A program made the translations under genes and the position numbers. From the NCBI GenBank assembly GCA_028277665.1, contig JANQFU010000021.1:25167-89166 (forward strand): DNA of 64,000 nucleotides. The letters are read 5' to 3'. How positions within the stretch are numbered: position 1 is the stretch's first letter; the number at the start of each line of letters is the position of its first letter. Under the pieces are notes generated by a model. That model was not told the origin of the DNA. It saw only the letters and a list, made by a program, of their open reading frames with translations, and did not search any database. Below are positions 34,352 to 42,618 of the stretch, one piece after another. The DNA comes from Alphaproteobacteria bacterium (lineage in GTDB: Bacteria; Pseudomonadota; Alphaproteobacteria; Micavibrionales; Micavibrionaceae).

Positions 34352-34948
34352 CTATGACTTACCATGAATACTCGTCTGAATGAGATCGATCAGAGGATCG
34401 TAATCTCCATTGAAGGATTTTGTTGATGCATGAAGCATCTGTTCCGGTGTTACCGGGCTCCAGTCGATTTCCAAACCGTTTCGGCGGGCGACCTGATGGA
34501 TATACTCTCTCTGCACACGTCCATTTCCTTCACGAAATGGATGCAAGGCATTGATTTCTCCCAAATAGTATGCGGCTCTTTCTGAGAAAGCGTCTTTGTT
34601 TAGACCCAATAAATAGTGCTCTTTGGCTAATGCCTGGAATAATTTTTCAGCTTCGGATTCAATATAAAGGTGTGATGCAAATAAGCTTTTGCCTTTTCGA
34701 AGATCTATCGTTCGGACTTCTCCGGCCCATGCGTATATGTCACCAAACATGTACTTGTGCAGGAATTTGAGCACTGTAAAATCCATTTCACCAGAGATTT
34801 TCTGATGCGCCAGAGCAAAAAGGCGGGCAGAGACAATATCGGCTTCCGCTTTTTCAAGATCCGCTTCGTTGTCAATTCCCAGCTTGTTCTTCAGAACGCC
34901 GGTTTCGGGATCAATGTAATGATCGTTATGACTGTATTTGAGAGACAC
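34352..34948 (-). CDS. Fic-domain AMP transferase toxin (VbhT-like)
   Basis: A 198-aa Fic protein with the active motif HPFREGNGRVQR at 136-147, matching HxFx(D/E)GNGRxxR, so catalysis looks intact. The N-terminal part (SHNDHYIDPETGVLKNKLG... IYAWAGEVRTIDLRKG) is typical of Fic toxins that AMPylate gyrase or topoisomerase IV. The preferred start is GTG 34948, overlapping the antitoxin gene end by 23 bp, the usual class I toxin-antitoxin coupling. The longer frame to 35089 overlaps the antitoxin fully and is unlikely. Inserted beside polA within an 80-bp duplication. Confidence 0.9.
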   Translation of the reverse strand: MSLKYSHNDHYIDPETGVLKNKLGIDNEADLEKAEADIVSARLFALAHQKISGEMDFTVLKFLHKYMFGDIYAWAGEVRTIDLRKGKSLFASHLYIESEAEKLFQALAKEHYLLGLNKDAFSERAAYYLGEINALHPFREGNGRVQREYIHQVARRNGLEIDWSPVTPEQMLHASTKSFNGDYDPLIDLIQTSIHGKS

Positions 34949-35144
34949 GGCTATAACGGCCAACGGTTTTTGCGATAACGTCTTCGGGTGAGATTTCCCC
35001 CTGGATAGCACGTTCCATATCGGTGATTGTCGCGTCTGAAACGTGCAAACCTTCAAGCCGTTGCTGGGCAACGGCATTGCGGAGAGCAAGGCACTCGACG
35101 CTTTGCGGATGAAAAGGAATTTTATCTTTCATGGCACCATACAT
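34926..35144 (-). CDS. VbhA-like antitoxin of Fic toxin
   Basis: A 72-aa helical protein. The segment NAVAQQRLEGLHVSDATITD contains the EG of the inhibitory (S/T)xxxE(G/N) helix that blocks the Fic ATP site. The position four before Glu is Gln rather than Ser/Thr. Downstream, MERAIQGEISPEDVIAKTVG matches the VbhA family pattern. ATG 35144 has AGGGA just upstream; ATG 35132 is an alternative. It is first in the two-gene module. Confidence 0.85.
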   Translation of the reverse strand: MYGAMKDKIPFHPQSVECLALRNAVAQQRLEGLHVSDATITDMERAIQGEISPEDVIAKTVGRYSRVSQIQS

Positions 35145-35282
35145 TTTTCCCTGACTTTTACCCCCTTATTATAGCAGGCATTCCTTGAAATGCAGAACAA
35201 TAATAATGTGACAGGACGTGACACGCACTTTCGACCGCGAGGATTGCCGTCTCTGGCCATGTGAACATCGCGCAGAGGTCCT

Positions 35283-35362
35283 GACGCATCGACAAGAAAA
35301 AGCTCTTTTTGATTCTCGGACATGGACGCAGCATGACTCAGGCGGGATTCGAAGGCAATCAC
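35283..35362 (-). pseudogene. duplicated 5' fragment of polA (direct repeat copy 2)
   Basis: Reads MSENQKELFLVDAS in frame plus 39 bp of the upstream sequence, then diverges. It is 77/80 identical to 34122-34201. The copy lies upstream of the antitoxin gene, so the module sits between true polA and this remnant. Confidence 0.92.
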
Positions 35363-35408
35363 ATAAGAAGAAAATAACCTCGCCCCTGTGGGGAGACGGG
35401 CATAAAAG

Positions 35409-35533
35409 AATAGATGAATCGCGAAGACGCAAAGACGCGAAGAGATTTGCGAAAACTTCGCGCCTTCGTGCCTTCGCGATTCAAAAACAACCTATCCATC
35501 CATCGCAATTCTATCTGTTCCTCACAAAGTATA
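35409..35533. repeat. dispersed repeat, GAATCGCGAAG family, copy 2 (core inverted)
   Basis: Same outer flanks as 24886-25002 in the same direction, but the sequence between the arms is the reverse complement of that copy, with an 8-bp insertion (GTGCCTTC-like). Confidence 0.9.
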
Positions 35534-35650
35534 TCTGCCCCTGGCCCGGGGTTACGGTTTTTTGGGACTGCACACGGGGACATTGGCTTCTTTTTGCATT
35601 ACCCGTTCAGATTTCTTGACTTGCGCGCGGGACATCCGCATTCTGGCGGC

Positions 35651-35846
35651 AGGCGGCGCGTTGCCGCCCGGGGCCTTCAACCTCATTCCAGAGCGGCCAA
35701 ATAGCATCTGGCCGAAACCCTTGGTGCTGCCCTCTCGACCTGTGTCGGGGAGGCGGCGGAATATAACAGCGCTTGCGTGAATACGTCGCGCCGTTCTCTG
35801 GACGGTTGAAGCTCCCCGGCTCCTGAGATGATCTCAGGGGCCGTTT
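35651..35846 (+). ncRNA. candidate structured RNA of unknown class
   Basis: No good coding frame, but nested pairing. A hairpin GGCGGC/GCCGCC (35652-35668) comes first. A closing stem GGGG-CTTCAACC (35670-35682) pairs with GGTTGAAG-CCCC (35804-35817), continued by CCAGAG (35688) with CTCTGG (35796). Inside lie three hairpins: CGGCCA/TGGCCG (35694-35714), CCTCTCGAC/GTCGGGGAGG (35731-35752) and a weaker one at 35770-35792. A 13-bp palindromic hairpin (35817-35843) then TTT ends it. A possible promoter is TTGACT (35616), 17-bp spacer, CATTCT. It does not match 6S, SRP, tmRNA or RNase P motifs I know. It could instead be a leader of the gene at 35870. Confidence 0.5.
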
Positions 35847-35869
35847 CACATTCAGTGGGGAGCAAAACG

Positions 35870-36070
35870 ATGACCGATAACGAAGATTTTCTCATGATCT
35901 GGAGCCCGCAAACGCAGGATTTGAGCCGCGCGGGCTCTTTGGAACGCGCCGTCAGGATCGCCCGGACAAAATCCCGCGCGCATCCGGAAAACCGCTATTA
36001 CATCCTGATGCCGGTCACGTTGATTTGTGACGGGGCTCGTGCCTGCCGCGAGCTTCCGGAAATCATGTAA
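35870..36070 (+). CDS. small soluble protein, 66 aa, unknown
   Basis: Starts MTDNEDFLMIWSPQTQDLSR with GGGGAG upstream. It has a basic middle (RAVRIARTKSRAHPENRYY) and ends CRELPEIM. I do not recognise the family. It lies 26 bp after the strong hairpin closing the candidate RNA, so its expression may be attenuated. Convergent with the next gene, two bases apart. Confidence 0.6.
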   Translation: MTDNEDFLMIWSPQTQDLSRAGSLERAVRIARTKSRAHPENRYYILMPVTLICDGARACRELPEIM

Positions 36071-36072
36071 CG

Positions 36073-37542
36073 CTACGCTACATTCGGCGTGGAACGAAAG
36101 CCGGAGGTCTCCATCTCTTTCCTGACCTGCTGAATTCTTTCAGAGAGGGCTTTGACGATTTGCTGCTCAAGCGAGAGAGCGAAGGCTTCAAGGTGCGGGT
36201 GGTTATTGAGCCCAAAGTAGCATTGAACCTCGCCCAGACGTGTCACAGCCTCGCCCAGGCATCTGATCATTTCAGAATGCCCTCTCGATTCCGGGAGTAT
36301 GGGCGTTCCCGTGACGGGATCGGGTGCGCCTCGTCTTGCGTATATAGTATTGATATAGGATGACAGGAAATTGGTCATGCGCACAAGGTCAACAGGATCT
36401 TCACTCTGCAAATAAGACGTAAGACGTGCATCCGGCGATGAATCGGACTTAAGACGCCCAAGAGCCCAGAAAACGGCTCTCTGTGTATCGCGATCCGGCG
36501 TGATACCGAGACCTTTTGTTTTTTGAGTATGCCACTCAAGTGCAGAGGAAACTGTTGCAAAAGTATACCGTATGGTGGGATGAATGGTTTCAAGTGCGTC
36601 GTGAATCCGGGCTTCTTCGTCAAATCGCCTCATCTGTCTCAGATAGTCCGCGATATCGGAGAGTGGAAAGCGGTCTTCTCCCGGAAAAAACGGCGTGAGG
36701 CGATCGACGATCCGGAAAACACTCTCGGGAGGTCGCGGAACGCGCCCGGCCAGATAGTCGTCAATTCTGGCGCACCGGACAGCCGCTTCATATTCACGGA
36801 CCTTCCGGAAGGCTTCATCCTGAGTAGCTTTCTTCCGCTCTTGTTCTATCCTTTTGCACTGCTCATTATATTCACTCCTGCGCGTTTCTTGATCGAATAC
36901 CGGATCTACCCAGCCGCGAATACTTATCAGTACGCCACGCGCGAGCCTCTCGTAAAATAACACGAGCGCGTCCCCTTCCACCTTTCGGAGAAAAACAGCT
37001 GATTCTTGCCAATCTGTATCAAGAAAATTGAGAAGATCCCGGTGCGCCTTAAGCTCGTCATTCAGGATGTTGGCTCTTTGAAGGATTTTTTCGAGGGGCT
37101 GCTTTCCGAGGTCCGGCTCAGAAAGATCTTCCCAATCTTTAAAATTGCTGACTTGAGCGTAAGCATAAAAGAAGTGCAGACAGACCCTGTGAAAAATAGG
37201 GGCTTCTGACTTATGTATCGCGGTCTGGATCCCGGCACGGGAAAACGTCCCGCTTTTAAATTCTCCCGTTAAAAGAAAATTCAAAACAGGACCAAGCCGT
37301 ATCCGGGTAAGTTCCGCGCGATAGCACGCCTGAAAGAACCGGGATGTAAAATCTGAAACGAAACGATCTTGTCCCGCAGCATGATTTGGTCCGTTATCGG
37401 TAATCCATCTTTCAGCCGGCTCGACAGAGGTGTGAATGGCAGACTCCAGAGCAGAAATGTTCTTTTCAACATGCCGTCTGACGTCCTGCTTTGAAAAGGA
37501 ATGCATAGCGTGGCCTGAAGGAGGAATTTCCGGGGCAGACAT
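36073..37542 (-). CDS. hypothetical 489-aa protein
   Basis: A large soluble, mostly helical protein with no signal peptide or membrane helix. It contains a highly charged stretch (QCKRIEQERKKATQDEAFRK), likely coiled coil, in the middle. I find no catalytic motif and no known family. The frame extends to 37674 with a TTG start; ATG 37542 is preferred but has only a purine-rich upstream region. The base composition is slightly more AT-rich than neighbouring housekeeping genes. It stands alone between the candidate RNA region and the PfkB gene. Confidence 0.75.
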   Translation of the reverse strand: MSAPEIPPSGHAMHSFSKQDVRRHVEKNISALESAIHTSVEPAERWITDNGPNHAAGQDRFVSDFTSRFFQACYRAELTRIRLGPVLNFLLTGEFKSGTFSRAGIQTAIHKSEAPIFHRVCLHFFYAYAQVSNFKDWEDLSEPDLGKQPLEKILQRANILNDELKAHRDLLNFLDTDWQESAVFLRKVEGDALVLFYERLARGVLISIRGWVDPVFDQETRRSEYNEQCKRIEQERKKATQDEAFRKVREYEAAVRCARIDDYLAGRVPRPPESVFRIVDRLTPFFPGEDRFPLSDIADYLRQMRRFDEEARIHDALETIHPTIRYTFATVSSALEWHTQKTKGLGITPDRDTQRAVFWALGRLKSDSSPDARLTSYLQSEDPVDLVRMTNFLSSYINTIYARRGAPDPVTGTPILPESRGHSEMIRCLGEAVTRLGEVQCYFGLNNHPHLEAFALSLEQQIVKALSERIQQVRKEMETSGFRSTPNVA

Positions 37543-37723
37543 TTTGTGTTTCTTTTTTCTTCTTTTGTATGAGCCCTCAACGAATGCTTCCTGCCCCAAG
37601 GAGCGGAGTATCGCACGGGAGACACAATATCCCTTGGCCAGATTGTGTCCCCTTTGGATCGTCGTTTCGAACAAGAATCACCATAAGGATGAAATAAAGA
37701 AACAGAACAACTTATGTCAATAT

Positions 37724-38689
37724 TTATTTTGAAGACGTATATTTTTCCAGACGCGCCATAACTGCGTCGGGTGCGCCGAGATTGGCGTGCTCGCAGGAGA
37801 GGATCTTTGCAGCCTGTGTGCCGGCATGGTCGAGCGCGGCAAGAAGATCGTCTTCTTTCAGTTTTCCCCGGCCCGGCGTTTTCGCGGCCAGCGTTTTAAG
37901 CGCAACGCTGAGATACAGATCTCCGGCACCCAGCTCCGTGCCGGACATGTCTTCTTCACGAACGGGAACGGTGACGACCCTGTCTGCGCTGAAATAGACG
38001 TCCGCGCCCCTCCGCCCGCGCGTTAAGACAAGCGGGCAGCCGAGCATGTCCGCCAGATGCGCCGCATCGCGAATATCGTCCTGTGCCGAGAGGCAGATTT
38101 CAAACTCATGATCGCTCGCAACAAAGAGGTCGATCCGCCCGCCCGCACACAGGCGGATCATCTCCGGCCCGCTCAGGAGCATGTTTCCGGCAAAAACCGG
38201 AAAATCGAGCCGCGCCGCACAGGTAAGGAGGGTTTCGGTCGTCGCCATGGACAGCGGCGTTGCGAAAACCAGTGCCGCGATATCTTTACAGGCCCGCGCA
38301 CATAAATCGGCCGGCAGGTCTTCGGTCATCATATCGTCGCACCAGATTTTCGCGTAACAAAGGCCGCCGTGAAACAGGGCGTTAAAAATCTGGTCCGGCA
38401 AGTCCGGGGCATCGTGAATATAGGCGTCGATCCCCTGCGCCGCAATCTCGTCACGGAATAGCCGTGCGAGCGGCCGCGTGTTCAGCGCGCTCAAAAACCG
38501 GACGTCGAGCCCGAGCAGTTTCATGTTCAGCGCGACGTTGTAGGCGTTCCCGCCGAAATGAAAGGACGTGCGGCCGAGATTATCGAGCTGCGGGCGCACC
38601 GGATCGCCGTCCGCAACGGAAACAATGTCGATCATCGCCGTCCCGCCGAGAAGAATCGGGCCGTTCGGTTCATCCCCTGTCACCATCAT
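37724..38689 (-). CDS. PfkB-family carbohydrate/nucleoside kinase
   Basis: A 321-aa ribokinase-like protein. The N-terminal PfkB signature appears as FHFGGNAYNVALNMKLLG and the C-terminal one as TELGAGDLYLSVAL with the catalytic Asp in GAGD; VLTRGRRGADVY is also present. The substrate is not evident; the family includes ribokinase, adenosine kinase and fructokinase. A good AAGGGACGGG site precedes the ATG. It begins 24 bp after the uvrD stop, so it is probably co-transcribed with it. Confidence 0.9.
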   Translation of the reverse strand: MMVTGDEPNGPILLGGTAMIDIVSVADGDPVRPQLDNLGRTSFHFGGNAYNVALNMKLLGLDVRFLSALNTRPLARLFRDEIAAQGIDAYIHDAPDLPDQIFNALFHGGLCYAKIWCDDMMTEDLPADLCARACKDIAALVFATPLSMATTETLLTCAARLDFPVFAGNMLLSGPEMIRLCAGGRIDLFVASDHEFEICLSAQDDIRDAAHLADMLGCPLVLTRGRRGADVYFSADRVVTVPVREEDMSGTELGAGDLYLSVALKTLAAKTPGRGKLKEDDLLAALDHAGTQAAKILSCEHANLGAPDAVMARLEKYTSSK

Positions 38690-38713
38690 CCCGTCCCTTC
38701 CTCATTTCTGATT

Positions 38714-40963
38714 TTATCCTTCCGCAGGGCTGACGAAACTGTCCATGACGCGGCGGTTTTGTCCGTCTTCAAACTGGATGTCGAGCTTGTGCCCGTCGAC
38801 ATGGATGACCCGGCCGTTGCCGAATTTCGCATGACGGACCTGCGCACCCGCTTTATATCCGGGCGCGGGGGCGGCAGCGGCAGATGTCGCGGCTTTCGGG
38901 CGGAACCCGCTCGAATCCCAGTGAACGGAGCGGCCGTCACTGCGTCCCGGCACAGAGGATTGCCCCGGCATGCCGCCGTCTTTTTCCGTGAGGATATGTT
39001 CGGCCGGAAGCTCGTCAACAAAACGCGAAGGGATCGCGTCGACCCAGTTCCCGTAGGTCAAACGGCTTAAGGCGTAGGAGACATAAGCGCGTTTGCGGGC
39101 CCGGGTCAGGCCGACATAAGCGAGGCGGCGTTCTTCCTCGAGCCCGCGCAGGCCGTTTTCGTCCATTGTGCGCTGTGAAGGGAAAAGCCCTTCCTCCCAG
39201 CCGGGCAGAAAGACCGTATCGAACTCCAGCCCCTTCGCACCGTGAAGAGTCATAATCGAGATGTAGTCTCCGCCATGCGTGTCCTGCGTCTCGAGAACGA
39301 GGGCGACATGTTCCAGAAACTCTTCAAGAGAGTCGAATTCGGCCATCCCGCCGGAAACGAGCTCGCGCAGGTTTTCGACACGGCCCGGAGCCTCGGGGGA
39401 TTTATCATCCTTCCACATCTGGATATAGCCGGATTCCTCCAGAATCTGGGCGGCCAGCTCCGTATGCGGCATCCGGCCGAGAAGGGACCGCCAGCGTTCG
39501 AAATCGCCGGTCAGGGCTGATAACGCCCCCCGGACTTTCGGGCGCAGGTCTTCGGACTGGGCGGCATCCGCCGCACTGGCGTAAAGACTGATCTCCTGCG
39601 CTCTGGCATGCGCATAGAGAATCTGGACCGTCGCGTCGCCGATCCCGCGCTTGGGAAGGTTGATAATCCGCTCGAACGCCAGATCGTCGGCAGGCTGTGC
39701 CAGAACGCGCAAATACGCAAGCGCGTCCCGGATCTCGGCCCGTTCATAAAAACGCGGGCCGCCGATCACGCGGTACGGCAGGCCGAGCTGGACAAAGCGT
39801 TCTTCAAAGGCGCGCATCTGAAATCCGGCCCGCACGAGCACGGCCATCGAAGCGAATTTTGCGCCGCCCGCCCGCAACGTCTCGATTTCCTCGGAAATCC
39901 GCCGCGCTTCGGCATAGCCGTCCCACAACCCGAAGACGCGGACTTTTTCTCCCGGCGCATCGTCGGACCAGAGCGTCTTCCCAAGACGCCCCTCGTTACA
40001 GGCGATCACGGCCCCGGCGGCAGAGAGGATGTGCCCGGTCGAGCGGTAATTCTGCTCCAGCCGGACAATTTTCGCGCCGGGAAAATCCTCTTCAAAACGC
40101 AGGATATTGCCGACCTCCGCGCCGCGCCACCCGTAGATCGACTGGTCGTCATCCCCCACACAGCAGAGATTACCGCTCTTTTTCGCGAGCAGGCGCAGCC
40201 ACATATATTGCGCGACATTCGTATCCTGATACTCGTCGACGAGAATGTAACGGAACCGGTTTTGATAAGTCTCCAGAATATGCGCGTTCTCCGGCGCGCG
40301 GAAAATCGTGATCATGTGCAACAGGAGATCCCCGAAATCGCAGGCATTGATCTCTTTCAGGCGTCTTTGATAGGTCTTGTAGATCTCGACGAGACGGCCC
40401 GCCGCAAGCTCACCGCCATCGGCGGCGGAAAGATCCTGCGGGCGTCTGGCCTTGTCTTTCCACCGGTCGATATGCGCGATCATCTGGCGCGGCGGCCATT
40501 TCTTCGTATCGATATTCGCCGCCTCCATGATTTGTTTGAGGAGGCGGATCTGGTCGTCCGGATCCAGAATGGTAAAATTCTGTGACAAGCCGACAAGATC
40601 GGCATGGCGGCGCAACATCTTTGCACAGATCGCGTGAAACGTCCCGAGCCACCAGCCTTCGGTCTGTACGCCGCCCAGAAGAGCGGCAACCCGCTCCCGC
40701 ATTTCCTGCGCGGCTTTGTTTGTGAATGTCACAGCCAGAATTTCGAACGGCCGCGCCCGTCCCTGATGAAGGATACAGGCAAGCCGGGCCGTCAGGACCC
40801 GGGTTTTTCCGGTGCCCGCACCGGCCAGAACAAGAAGCGGTCCGTCTCCGTATTGAACCGCTTGGGCCTGCGGTCCGTTCAGGCCCTCCAGCCAGGGCGG
40901 TCCGCAAACATCGGCGGCAGGGGTCCGTTCTGTTCCATCGCGTGAGGTTGTTTGCGGCTGCAT
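38714..40963 (-). CDS. uvrD: UvrD/PcrA-type superfamily 1 DNA helicase
   Basis: A 749-aa 3'-5' helicase. Q motif/N-terminus is LNGPQAQAVQYGDGPLLV, Walker A AGAGTGKTRVL, motif II VDEYQDTN, motif III GDDDQSIYGWRGA, motif IV VRLEQNYRS, motif V TLHGAKGLEFDTVFLPGWEEG, motif VI YVGLTRARK. A C-terminal tudor-like segment (GAQVRHAKFGNGRVIHVDG) ends it. This fits PcrA/UvrD, acting in excision repair and replication restart. The frame extends to 41125, but that part is encoded by an extragenic palindrome; ATG 40963 is the likely start. Confidence 0.95.
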   Translation of the reverse strand: MQPQTTSRDGTERTPAADVCGPPWLEGLNGPQAQAVQYGDGPLLVLAGAGTGKTRVLTARLACILHQGRARPFEILAVTFTNKAAQEMRERVAALLGGVQTEGWWLGTFHAICAKMLRRHADLVGLSQNFTILDPDDQIRLLKQIMEAANIDTKKWPPRQMIAHIDRWKDKARRPQDLSAADGGELAAGRLVEIYKTYQRRLKEINACDFGDLLLHMITIFRAPENAHILETYQNRFRYILVDEYQDTNVAQYMWLRLLAKKSGNLCCVGDDDQSIYGWRGAEVGNILRFEEDFPGAKIVRLEQNYRSTGHILSAAGAVIACNEGRLGKTLWSDDAPGEKVRVFGLWDGYAEARRISEEIETLRAGGAKFASMAVLVRAGFQMRAFEERFVQLGLPYRVIGGPRFYERAEIRDALAYLRVLAQPADDLAFERIINLPKRGIGDATVQILYAHARAQEISLYASAADAAQSEDLRPKVRGALSALTGDFERWRSLLGRMPHTELAAQILEESGYIQMWKDDKSPEAPGRVENLRELVSGGMAEFDSLEEFLEHVALVLETQDTHGGDYISIMTLHGAKGLEFDTVFLPGWEEGLFPSQRTMDENGLRGLEEERRLAYVGLTRARKRAYVSYALSRLTYGNWVDAIPSRFVDELPAEHILTEKDGGMPGQSSVPGRSDGRSVHWDSSGFRPKAATSAAAAPAPGYKAGAQVRHAKFGNGRVIHVDGHKLDIQFEDGQNRRVMDSFVSPAEG

Positions 40964-41094
40964 ATATGAAGTCTCTTGCTGTTTGGTGACCTTTCGGGAA
41001 GGATAGAGCGCCGCGCCCGGAAAGCAAGCGTTTCCTTCAAATCCAAAAGATGACTGAGAGAGAGTTTGCTGGAAGCTCTGCAAAAATCTCTTTT

Positions 41095-41166
41095 CGTCAT
41101 CCCCGCGAAGGCGGGGATCTTTCAATTCTTTGTTTCTAAAAGATTCCCGCTTTCGCGGGAATGACG
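41095..41166. repeat. paired extragenic palindromes
   Basis: CGTCATCCCCGC...GCGGGGAT and ATTCCCGC...GCGGGAATGACG face each other to form a larger palindrome upstream of uvrD. Same family as 4304 and 15677. Confidence 0.85.
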
Positions 41167-41258
41167 ATTTCTGTATTATTTGTATTAAAGGAGCTTTTGC
41201 AGAGGTTCCTATCTATAAATAGATAGCGGCAACGCATCACTTCAAATAAGGAGCCATA

Positions 41259-41645
41259 ATGACAGAACCGCGAAATCTCCTGGACCGATGGATTCAATCC
41301 GTAAATAACGGTGATATTGAGGGCCTGCTCGACTTGTATGATAAAGGAGCCATATTGATCCCGACCTTTTCCAACAGGATATTAAACACACCGGATAAAT
41401 TGCGGGAATATTTTGAGAAGCTTGGGAGTCGTGAATGTCTGAGTGTCGGACTTCATGAGAAGACTGTGAGCATACAGGAAATACAAAAACAGATATTTGC
41501 TCTGGCAGGCATATACAACTGGCGTTTTAATGTCGACGGAGAAGGGCTCAATTTTGAAGCCCGGTTTAGTTATCTCGTTGATCTCTCCAGAACGGGTCCC
41601 ATTTTGCACCACCATTCCTCACAAATTCCTCGTATGTTGTCGTGA
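41259..41645 (+). CDS. SnoaL/NTF2-like protein
   Basis: A 128-aa cone-fold protein: LLDRWIQSVNNGDIEGLLDLYDKGAILIPTF is the typical opening of the DUF4440/CaMKII-association type, and PILHHHSSQIP the closing strand. Such proteins bind small ligands or act as isomerases; the function is open. AAGGAG precedes the ATG at good spacing. Located 100 bp upstream of pheA. Confidence 0.85.
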   Translation: MTEPRNLLDRWIQSVNNGDIEGLLDLYDKGAILIPTFSNRILNTPDKLREYFEKLGSRECLSVGLHEKTVSIQEIQKQIFALAGIYNWRFNVDGEGLNFEARFSYLVDLSRTGPILHHHSSQIPRMLS

Positions 41646-41745
41646 TCCGACCATTCTCTGACATCAAGATTTCTTGCCTGCGGGCGCAGGCGCGCCTATT
41701 CTGATCCCTTGATGAAACGAGATAAGAAGAAATGGAACACCGACA

Positions 41746-42618
41746 ATGACCGCGTACAAAACGATCGCTTTTCAGGGACGGCCCGGCGCCTATTCCAACC
41801 TTGCCTGCCGGACGGCACTGCCGGATCTGGATCCTGTGCCATGCTACGGCTTTGACGGGCTGATTGAAGCGGTCCGTTCCGGAAAAGCCGATCTCGGGAT
41901 GTTGCCCTGCGAGAACAGCCTGCACGGGCGTATTCATTACATCCACCGGGTTCTGCCGGAGAGCGGGCTGCATATTATCGGCGAGCATTTCCAGCGGGTC
42001 GAGCACTGCCTTCTTGGGCCGAAAGGCGCGCGCGTGTCCGATGTGCGCCGGATCCATTCCCAGTCCGAGGCCCTCGGGCAGGTGCGCGGCCTGATTGCCG
42101 AGCTTGCTGCCGAAGAGGTCGCCGAAGCCGATACGGCAGCGTCCGCCCAGATAATCGCCGAACGCGGCAATCCGGAAGACGCGGCCATCGCATCCGAACT
42201 CGCTGCTGAAATATACGATCTTCAGGTCCTGCGCCGCAACGTCGAGGACGAGGCGCACAATACGACCCGCTTTTATATCGTCTCCAAGAAACCGGATTTT
42301 CCGCCGGCCGGCCGGAACGATACGATGACGACGCTCGTCTTCCGGCTGCGCAGTATTCCGGCCGCGCTATACAAGGCTCTTGGCGGATTCGCGACAAACG
42401 GTGTCAATATCACGAAACTGGAAAGCTACATGCTGCACGGCCGCTTTTTCTCCGCGCAGTTTCTGTGCGACGTCGAAGGATATCCCGAGGACGAGCCCAT
42501 GCGTAACGCGCTTGAAGAGATGGAATATTTTACCACAAGCCTGAAAATCCTCGGCGTTTATCCGGCAGCGAAACACCGGTACGAAAGCGAGGGCATGTCT
42601 ACACACTCCGGCGCTTGA
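41746..42618 (+). CDS. pheA: prephenate dehydratase with ACT domain
   Basis: A 290-aa enzyme converting prephenate to phenylpyruvate for phenylalanine synthesis. The catalytic part starts TIAFQGRPGAYSNLA, has PCENSLHGRIHYI and ends NVEDEAHNTTRFYIV with the catalytic Thr-Arg-Phe. A C-terminal ACT domain has ALGGFATNGVNITKLESYM, the alphaproteobacterial form of the Phe-binding ESRP motif. There is no chorismate mutase domain. It overlaps the convergent S24 repressor gene by 20 bp. Confidence 0.95.
   Translation: MTAYKTIAFQGRPGAYSNLACRTALPDLDPVPCYGFDGLIEAVRSGKADLGMLPCENSLHGRIHYIHRVLPESGLHIIGEHFQRVEHCLLGPKGARVSDVRRIHSQSEALGQVRGLIAELAAEEVAEADTAASAQIIAERGNPEDAAIASELAAEIYDLQVLRRNVEDEAHNTTRFYIVSKKPDFPPAGRNDTMTTLVFRLRSIPAALYKALGGFATNGVNITKLESYMLHGRFFSAQFLCDVEGYPEDEPMRNALEEMEYFTTSLKILGVYPAAKHRYESEGMSTHSGA

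Noticed and set aside
35651..35846. Identification of the structured region as 6S RNA or tmRNA
   Set aside because: Multi-hairpin junction differs from the single long 6S hairpin, and no tRNA-like end or tag frame is present; left as unclassified.
37543..37674. Longer start for the 489-aa protein (TTG at 37674)
   Set aside because: Extra 44 residues are basic and lack a ribosome site; ATG 37542 preferred, though not excluded.
40964..41125. N-terminal extension of UvrD (MKDPRLRGDDEKRF...)
   Set aside because: Encoded by the extragenic palindrome at 41095-41166 and not part of the helicase family.
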